Source of the DNA: Laguncularia racemosa
Lineage: Eukaryota > Streptophyta > Magnoliopsida > Myrtales > Combretaceae
Direction: 5' to 3'
Assembly: GCA_037954665.1 (NCBI GenBank)
Contig: JBBMOL010000230.1
Coordinates: forward strand, 558,001 to 622,000
Length of the DNA: 64,000 bases
Shown: positions 56,447 to 64,000 of the stretch, one piece after another
Position numbering within the stretch: the stretch's first letter is position 1
Layout: each line of letters opens with the position of its first letter
Notes under the pieces: generated by a model
Databases searched by the model: none
Seen by the model: only the letters and a program-made list of their open reading frames with translations
What the model was told of the DNA's origin: nothing
Translations under genes and position numbers: made by a program

Positions 56447-57440
56447 AAAAATAATTCATACTCATAATATAAAGACATTTAGCACCAACTCAAGACCAAA
56501 CAGAGAAATGATAATTAATGTAAATGCATCATCAACAATCATGGTAACTGCAAGAAAACACCCCCATGTTCCACGGCTGTGTGTAATGTGGTGTATACAT
56601 TCCGCTAAAAATTTTTCTTTTTAAACACCCAAAACACACCGGAATTCCCCCACGGCCGTAGATTACTTCAATTTTCAAAACACCAACTCCATGCAAACCT
56701 TCATCATTCTTAGAACATGCTTGTATTTCATAAAAAAAAAAAACAATCTTTATACATATAAAACAGAAAAAATCTGCATCTATTGTTCTCATGATCTCCC
56801 GCATGTTCCTCGCCTATAACACATGTGTATAAACTAAAGATTTGTGCATGAATATAAGTTCAAAGATTCATTTAAATAAATCAGTACCCAACTATGATAT
56901 GAAAACCTGAAGAAGAAAAGAAGAAAAAAATTTGCATAAAAATCCACATGAATGATAAAAAGATCTTACCTTTTTCTTGTATGGAGAGGAAAAAACCAAA
57001 ATCTTTCACAAGGACAATGGAGAATATGCAGACTTTGGAGAGAGAAAAAGTGAGTATGAATTTTGGATGAGAATAGAGTGTGTGAGGGCAGAGGTTTTTT
57101 TTTTTTTTTTTTATACTCGCGTGGGCAAGACATAACCCACGGTCGTGGGTTATCTGCATAACCCTCGCCACGATAAATTTTTATTTTTTTCTTTTTACAC
57201 ACGGTCGTGGTGTAAGGGGTGAGTCAATCCATAATTTTCACATTACCGTGGCACGGCCGTATGACATGTGGTGGATTTAGGGCCACCACACGAACCACGA
57301 CCGTATCTCATCCCCCTAAAATCCTCAGTCGAATTTTTTTTTTTTGAAAAATAAAATTAATTTACAAAAAGCTTTAATCATGGGCTGCCTCCCATGAAGC
57401 GCTTAGTTTAAAGTCTTTAGCCCGACTTTCCTCCTTCTTT
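56447..57440 (-). other. Region of S between pol and the extra ORF
   Basis: About 1 kb, noncoding. It contains the hairpin at 57379-57396, then (in element sense) several palindromic motifs: CACGACCGTATC/GGCACGGCCGTATGAC (about 57235-57310), CACACGGTCGTGG (about 57198), CCCACGGTCGTGGG (57138-57151), CCACGGCCGTAG (about 56650) and CCACGGCTGTGTG (about 56570). These echo the LTR motifs. T- and A-rich homopolymers occur at 57094-57112 and 57330-57342. Confidence 0.65.
57379..57396 (-). other. Conserved post-pol hairpin (element S copy)
   Basis: In element sense CATGGG AGGCAG CCCATG, a perfect 6-bp stem, 45 nt after the pol stop at 57441-57443 and next to AAGCGCTTCATGGG. Confidence 0.75.
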
Positions 57441-60400
57441 TCACTTAGGCTGTGCAAGATCTATAGTGGTGGCATCTCTATCAAAGTTTTCCCTTTCATG
57501 ATAATATTTAAGAAGTTGACCATTTACTTTGAAAGTTTGGTTATCTTCTTATCTCAATTCTACTGTACCATAAGGAAAAACTTGTGAAATAACAAAAGGT
57601 CCAGACCAACTTGATCTTAACTTACCTAGGAACAATTTTAATCGAGAGTTATATAATAAAACTTTCTGACCTGGCATAAACTCTCGTTTTAAAATGTTCT
57701 GATCATGCCATCTCTTAGCTCTCTCCTTATAGATCTTTGCATTCTCATATGCTTCTTCTCTTAATTCTGCCAATTTATTCAACTGGAGTAATCTCTTTTC
57801 ACCTGCAGCTTGCAAATTAAAGTTAAGGAACTTTATGGCCCAGTATGCTTTGTGCTCAAGCTCCACTGGTAGGTGACATGACTTACCAAACACAATCTTA
57901 TATGGGGACATTCCTATAGGTGTTTTAAACGCAGTTCTATAAGCCCATAATGCATCATTAAGTTTTAATGACCAATCTTTTCTAGATGCATTAACAGTTT
58001 TTTCCAAAATACGTTTAATTTCCCTATTAGATACCTCGGCTTGACCTGAAGTTTGAGGATGATAAGGAGTAGCAATTTTATGAGTAACCTCATATTTTGA
58101 TAATAATTTTTCAAATTGCTTGTTACAAAAATGCGACCCCCCATCATTTATGATAGCTCGAGGTACTCCAAATCTTGAAAAAATGTTTCTTTTCAAAAAT
58201 CTAACTACAACTCTGGCGTTGTTAGTCTGCAAAGCAACCGCTTCTACCCATTTCGAAACATAGTCGACAGCCAAGAGAATGTATTTGTTTGAATAAGATG
58301 AGGGAAACAGACCCATAAAATCTATCCCCCAAAAATAAAAAAGTTCTATTACAAGAATGCCATTCTGCGGTAATTCATGTCTCCTAGAAATGTTACCTGT
58401 CTTTTGGCATTGAGAACAAGACATGATATAGTTCCTGCAATCCCGAAACAAACTAGGCCAATAAAATCCACAAGATAAAACTTTAGCTGTGGTTCTCTCT
58501 ATACTAAAATGACCTCCTACCTCTTTTGAATGACAATGTTGAATGATGCTAATTTGTTCAATTTTTGGCACACAACATCTAATTATTTGATCAGCACAAT
58601 TTTTAAACAAATATGGTTCATCCCAAAAGTAAAATTTTACATCATGTAAAAACTTCTTTTTCTATTGGTATGAAATACCATAAGGTATGATTTTGCTAAC
58701 TAAATAATTAACTATGTCAGCAGACCAAGGTAGTCCTTGGATTTCAACTCTATACAATTGTTCATCTGGGAAATTTTCATTGATAGGTGGATCCGAACAC
58801 TCAGATTCCAACCTTGACAAATGATCAGCTAAAACATTCTCTGTTCCCTTTTTGTCTTTGATTTCAAGATTAAATTCTTGTAGCAGTAAAATCCAACGAA
58901 TTAACCTTGGCTTAGCATCAGTTTTAGCAACACAAATACTTGAGTGCAGCATGGTCTGTATATACTATGATCTTAGAACCTATTAGATAGGACCAGAACT
59001 TATTACATGCAAATATAATTGCTAAGAGTTCTTTTTTAGTAGTAGCATAGATCCTTTGAGCCTCATTCAAGGTTCTACTAGCATAATATATGACATTAAA
59101 CAACTTACCTCTCCTTTGCCCAAGTACTGCTCCTATTGCATAGTCACTGGCATCACACATCAATTCAAACGGAAGCTCCCAATCAAGTGCAACAATTACT
59201 GGTGCAGTTGTGAGCTTCTCCTTCAACAAATTGAATGCCTGCAAACATTTGTCATCAAAATTAAAAGCAGTATCTTTTTCAAGTAAATTACAACGAGGTT
59301 TAGAGATTTTAGAGAAGTCCCTAATAAATCTTCTATAAAAACCAGCATGTCCTAGGAAACTTCTGACTCCTTTCAATGAAGTAGGTGGTGGCAACTTTTC
59401 AATGATCTCCACTTTTGCTCGACCGACCTCAATCCCTCTTTCTGATATCTTATGACACAAGACTATTCCCTCTCTTACCATAAAATGGCATTTCTCCCAA
59501 TTAAGAATCAGATTGGTCTCTTTACATCTTTTAAGTACATAGCCTAAATTTATCAGACATGCATCAAACGACTTCCCAACAACTGAAACATCATCCATAA
59601 ACACCTCAATGAAGTTCTCTAACATGTCAGAAAAAATTGACATCATACACCTCTGAAAAGTAGCAGGTGCGTTACATAGACCAAAGGGCATCCTTCTATA
59701 GGCAAAGGTGCCATAAGGACATGTAAATGTGGTTTTTTCTTGGTCCTCAGGTGCTATATGGATCTGATTATACCCAGAATAACCATCTAAAAAGCAATAG
59801 TACCCGTGCCCTGCTAGTTTTTCTAACATCTGATCAATAAATGGGAGGGGAAAATGATCTTTGCGGGTGGCATCATTCACTTTTCTATAGCCTATACACA
59901 CTCTCCACCCGGTCACAGTACGAGTAGGGATTAACTCATTGGAATCATTCTTTACTATAGTCATACCACATTTTTTTGGCACTACTTGAACTGGACTAAC
60001 CCATTTACTATCAGAGATAGGATAGATAATACCTGCATCTAACAGCTTGAGTACTTCTTTTTTTACTACCTCTTTAAGAGTTGGGTTTAGTCGTCTCTGT
60101 GGTTGAACTATAGGTTTACATTCAGCCTCCAAGAATATGCGATGTGTGCAAATTAGAGGGCTAATTCCCTTGATATCTGCAATTGCCCATCCTATTGCCT
60201 CCTTATGCTCTCTCAGCACTTCTAAAAGTTGTTGCTCCTGATCAACTATCAAGAAAGAAGAAATAATTATTGGCAAAGTATTATCCATTCCCAAATAAGC
60301 ATATTTCAAATGACTAGGTAAAGGTTTAAGTTCTAGCACCGGAGGTTGTGTCAAGGATGGCACTGGTTTTGTTGCACTTGTACCCAACTCCTCATAATAT

Positions 60401-61450
60401 CGAGCCTTGATTTCTATCGCTTCCTCCATACATTCATCCATAGGCTTTTCATCATCACTCCAATCATCCACATCTCTAAGAACAGATTCTAATGTAACCA
60501 AGCCTGCTTTCTCTTCCTTAGATTCACTAATAAGCTCATCAATGTTATCAATAGTGTAATAGGACTTACATTCATCAAATTGTTTCATAGCATCATACAC
60601 ATTAAAAGTTATTTGTTCATCCATAACTCTTAAAGTGAGCTTACCTTGTTCCACATCTATTAAAGCTTTACCTGTAGCAAGGAATGGTCTACCAAGAATC
60701 ATGGGCACCTCTCTATCCTCTTCCATCTCCAGGATAATGAAATCAACTGGAAAATATAACTTGTCTACTTTCACTAAAACATTCTCCACAATACCTTGGG
60801 ATATTTAACGCTCCTGTCAGCTAATTGCAAAGTGACACGGGTCTCCTTGCAGTCTCCCAATCCAAGTTCCTTGAAAATAGAGAGAGGCATTAAGTTAATA
60901 CTTGCACCTGAATCAATAAGAACTTTATCAAAATAAAAATTTCCAATTGTGCAAGGAACAGTAAAACTCCCCTGATCTCTTTGTTTCTTTGGCAAAGTTG
61001 AAATGTCCTTCTGAAGAATCATAGAACATTCTCTTGTAAGCATTACCGGTTCATTGCCATCAATTTTTCTCTTTTTTGTAAGAAGCTCTTTCATGAATTT
61101 CGTATATGAAGGCATCTGCTGGAGTGCCTCTGCAAAAGGAATGTTGATTTGGAGCTTCTTAAACACCTCCAAGAATTTAGCGAATTGGGAATCTAACTGC
61201 TGTTGCTTCAATCGCCCTGGGAAAGGTACAGGAGGAATATAGGGTTTCACCTCTGGTGTTTGCTGTTTTGGTTCCTCTACCTTTTCTTCCCTTTGTCTTT
61301 CTTCAAACTCTCTTCTTTCTCTTGAGCATGTGTGTCAACTTTTTCCAATTCCTTACCACTCCTCAACACAATTGCATTGACACCTTTTGGATTCTCCTCA
61401 GTTTTGCTAGGCAAAGATCCAGATGGTCTATTGCTTAGTTGTTGAGAGAT
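57441..61450 (-). pseudogene. pol: Protease-RT-RNase H-integrase of element S, nearly intact but with breaks
   Basis: Protease: VLIDSGASINLMPLSIF (about 60880-60930) and MILGRPFLATGKALID. A one-base loss near 60790 shifts KYPKGIVENV. The long frame 58924-60789 (621 codons) covers the protease end, RT (QVVPKK, KVNDATRKDHFPLPF, FLDGYSGYNQI, PFGLCNAPATFQRCM, FMDD) and RNase H (LMCDASDYAIGAVLGQRRGK, VYTDHAALKY). Odd residue: CIGYRK where CIDYRK is usual. RNase H ends in a frameshift at about 58930. Integrase 57549-58610 keeps HHCC (HCHSKEVGGH...CSQCQ) and a D-D-E triad (WGIDFMG, NDGGSHF, E of AEVSNREIK). A TAG near 58660 and a small indel at 57549 break the ends. Stop at 57441-57443. Confidence 0.9.
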
Positions 61451-61527
61451 CTGGCCAATTTGGTTCTCTAAGTTTCTAATGGTGGCTTGCTCATTCTATA
61501 GCATAGTGTTAGTCTTTTGCATATAAC

Positions 61528-62718
61528 TCAGCATGAGCTCTTCCATTCTTGACTGACTTTGCTGAGGAGGAGGAATCTGAGTAGGGACTTGTTTTTGAAA
61601 TCCAGGTGGTGGGTTCTGTAGTTGTTCTCATTCCTCCATGAGAAGTTTGGATGATTTCGCCAGCCTAGATTGTAAGTGTTAGAATAAGGCCTTTGATTAG
61701 CTCTTTGAAAATTGTTGGCATAGTTGACTTGCTCTCTATTGGATGATGCTGGAAAGTTTCCCAATGGACATTCCAACAAGGGGTGTGGTCCTGAACACAA
61801 GTCACAACTAGCAAGCAAGTTAGTATTAACTGATTGAGAAGAAGAAAGTTTGCTTACCTGAGTAGTGAGAGCTGCCAACTGAGCTGAAATAGAATCGATA
61901 TCACTAACTGATGCAGCTCTTGATTTCCCTCTCTCATGTTGCCAATTATGTTCACTGGATGCCATTTCTTCAATTAAAGCACTGGCTTCAGTGTATGTTT
62001 TACCCATCAATGCACCTCCAGCTGCAGCATCTACCAATGACCTCATTGTGTCATCCAAACTAAGATAAAATACCTCAATCAGGAGATTATCAGGTAGGCT
62101 ATGGTGTGGACACTTCCGGATTGTTTCCTTAAATCGTTCCCATGCCTCATATAATGATTCACCATTGAACTTATAAAAGTTGGTGATATCATTTCTTAAT
62201 TTGGCAGTACGTGATGGTGGGAAAAATCTTCTAAGAAACATTGATTGAAGTTCAGCCCATGTGGTAACAGAATCTTGAGGTAAGGAATTATACCAAGCTC
62301 TTGCCTTATCCTTCAATGAGAAAGGAAAAAGTTGCAGTCTTATGGCATCATCAGAAACACCATTCATCTTTATCAAGTTAGAATACTGAAGGAATCCTGC
62401 TATGTGCTCATCAGGGCTCTCATGTGTATGTCCACCAAACTGATTGGATTGCACCATTTGTATAAGTGCCAGCTTCAGCTCAAAAGTGTTGGCCTGAACA
62501 GCTGGCCTTCTAATTGCTGGTCCTTGAACAGTTGGGATTGAAAAATCGCGAAGTGCTCGCGGGGCAGCCTGAATAGGAAGATTGTTATTGTCATCTGCCA
62601 TGATTTCCTCTTGATTCTCTCCTCTCTGTCTATTCTCTCTTCTCAAACGATGTATAGTACACTCTATCTCAGGATCTAGGGGCAGAAGTTCAAGACTCCT
62701 ACTCCTTTGCATGCGCAC
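61528..62718 (-). pseudogene. gag: gag of element S, one frameshift near the C-terminus
   Basis: It starts MRMQRSRSLELLPLDPEIEC; the first Met is chosen because U and T Gag begin at the same place. Gag core: THESPDEHIAGFLQYSNLIK, LQLFPFSLKDKARAWYNSLP, TTWAELQSMFLRRFFPPSRT, then DDTMRSLVDAAAGGALMGKT and a Cys-rich ASCDLCSGPHPLLECPLGNF in place of a normal CCHC. At about 61620 one base is missing, so ENNYRTHHLDF should read on as NNLQNPPPGF as in U. It would make the particle protein; nearly intact otherwise. Confidence 0.9.
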
Positions 62719-62811
62719 CCACAGAAAAGACAGAAAAGTAAAGACACACTATCAACAAAATAAAATGCACCTAAATTACCAACAAAGCTACAAAGTCTAA
62801 TATCTTATAGT

Positions 62812-62829
62812 CCCCGGCAACGGCACCAA
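62812..62829 (-). promoter_or_regulatory. Primer-binding site, tRNA-Asp (element S)
   Basis: The minus strand reads TGGTGCCGTTGCCGGGGA, one mismatch from the site in T. Confidence 0.87.
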
Positions 62830-62834
62830 AAACT

Positions 62835-64000
62835 TGGTCACTCGTGAAATGTATAAGTGAAATTGCTAGCAAGTATACTAGGTCGCAATCAAGTAATATA
62901 TGATGAGTAGAGTATCGTTCCCTTGAGGACTAAAAAGATTACCAAACCTATAATAACTTATACTGATATTTAGGTAATTCAAACAGGAATCTTTTATATA
63001 TTTAACTAAAGAGATTAAATTAAGTTCTATGCTAATGAGAATTATAAGATTTTTATAAATACTTCCAATTAAACAGTAGGAATTTAGAATTCACCCTAGT
63101 TATGCTAATCAAACTACCGTTAAGTTATTGAAATCAACTTATATGTGGTTATTCACGTGAGTTCAACATTTTAAACCTCAAATCAATTAGTCCACTTTCG
63201 TATCTCTAATTAACAGAGGATTCTGATATACTCTCATACATTTTTCAATGCTATGATCGCCTTATGCCCTAATACAATTATCCATAATCTCTTAGTGAAT
63301 AATTAATTAGAACATAGCTTTAATCTCTATATGAACCCTAATTAAACCAATTAACGCCACTTTCGCATTGTCTCATTAGTCTAATTAAGAATTCCTAACA
63401 AATCCTATCTCCACTTTCGTATTGATTGGATTTCTAACAATCTATTCTTATCACAATTAAATTGAAATTATAGGAATTCACAACATGAATACTCCACATA
63501 TATGTCAATTTCATAACCAAACTACACTGATCATTGTAGCAAACTAGGGCTTCATCCACTATTCCCACAAACGAAATTAGCCAACCATACAATTGATAAC
63601 AACAAGACAAAATTCAACGAAAAATGTTAAAGAATCCATTAAAGACATAAAAGCCAATTCACAGAAATGCAAAATATGATTAGGATAAGAAGTCACCAAT
63701 ATGTAGCAAATCTGGAAATAAGATCCTAAAACAACTCTTCAGAGATTTCTGACTTGATCTCAATTGATGGAAGTACAATTGAATTCAATCTTCAATTCCC
63801 TTGTAAAAAGCTAAAATTTCTCAAAACAAAGTTCTCAAATCTAAATTGTTCAAAGTCTCCTCTCCTTTCCCCGGTCGTCCTCTTCTATTCTTTCTCACCA
63901 CTCCTTTTATGCTGCGCAGAAACGTACAAATTGCACAAGAATATGAAAAGTCGACAGTCCACCACATGAGGCACGGCCGTGTGTAATGTGGTTGTTACTG
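62835..64000 (-). repeat. 5' LTR of element S, window-truncated
   Basis: Starts at TGGTCACTCG next to the PBS and matches 46724 onward with few differences (for example TATAAGTGAAATTGC against TACAAGTGAAACCGC). One 14-nt stretch present near 63270-63290 is missing from the other copy near 47160. Confidence 0.92.

Larger units (their letters stand above)
46724..64000 (-). mobile_element. Element S: Athila-like Ty3/gypsy element, split by R and running off the window
   Basis: On the minus strand: 5' LTR from beyond 64000 to 62835, tRNA-Asp PBS, gag, protease, RT, RNase H, integrase, extra 3' ORF, 3' noncoding region split by R (49307-54619), PPT and 3' LTR 48257-46724. Inserted in the RNase H of Q; the 5 bp before the LTR are TTTAG (46719-46723), and the second TSD copy is outside the window. 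The two LTRs are nearly identical over the shared 1.16 kb. Confidence 0.92.

Noticed and set aside
56532..57202. Minus-strand ORFs of 78-96 codons upstream of the extra ORF in S
   Set aside because: Low-complexity Phe/Lys-rich translations of T- and A-tracts; no counterpart in T.
1..64000. tRNA, rRNA or host protein-coding gene
   Set aside because: I looked for tRNA-like cloverleaf sequences and for exons outside the elements and found none. The only tRNA-related sequences are the primer-binding sites.

Overview
The window is plant nuclear DNA, most likely from a eudicot, and it is made almost entirely of LTR retrotransposons inserted into one another. I see no host protein-coding gene, no tRNA or rRNA gene and no bacterial-type operon. 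Evidence for a plant: primer-binding sites complementary to plant initiator-tRNA-Met and tRNA-Asp, Ty3/gypsy Gag and Pol proteins of the CRM and Athila-like lineages, and one Ty1/copia remnant. Three CRM-type copies (a centromere-associated chromovirus clade) and three Athila-like elements plus an Athila-like solo LTR in 64 kb suggest pericentromeric or centromeric heterochromatin. That location is an inference. Element boundaries were set by eye from LTR ends (TG...CA), primer-binding sites (PBS), polypurine tracts (PPT) and 5-bp target-site duplications (TSD).

Layout. 1-3006: 5' part of CRM element A, minus strand, inserted in element N1. 3012-5555: N1, a gag-only element, plus strand, ending in its 3' LTR. 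5556-7908: an inverted array of three LTRs joined only by 14-bp PBS remnants (array Y). 7909-10218 and 22513-23425: gag-protease element P, plus strand, split by T. 10219-22507: complete Athila-like element T, minus strand, TSD ATGAC. 23426-24622 and 29273-29639: an LTR-like fragment X, split by D. 24623-29272: complete gag-protease-only element D, plus strand, TSD CATTT. 29640-30763 and 41595-42364: copia remnant W, split by U. 30764-41594: Athila-like element U, plus strand, TSD AAAAG, itself carrying solo LTR V at 36122-37747. 42365-46723: 5' half of CRM element Q, plus strand. It is cut by the Athila-like element S (46724-49306 and 54625 to beyond the window end, minus strand), which is cut in turn by the young CRM deletion derivative R (49307-54619, minus strand, TSD ATAAT).

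How the parts work together. Full elements would supply Gag (particle), protease, reverse transcriptase (RT), RNase H (RH) and integrase (IN), with tRNA-primed cDNA synthesis between the LTRs. None of the copies here looks fully competent. Most reading frames carry stops, dominated by C-to-T or G-to-A changes such as CAG to TAG. D, P and N1 never had RT or integrase in the visible part, so they would depend on enzymes supplied in trans, plausibly by related chromoviruses. R is a recent insertion (LTRs differ at about a dozen sites) whose two internal deletions both kept the reading frame.

The points most worth a second look are the LTR-PBS-LTR array, the palindromic CACGGCCGTG-type modules shared by LTRs of unrelated clades, a hairpin conserved 41-50 nt after the pol stop of all three Athila-like elements, conserved 3' noncoding modules whose order is swapped in T, the in-frame deletion derivative R, and an extra 3' ORF kept in T and S but absent from U.
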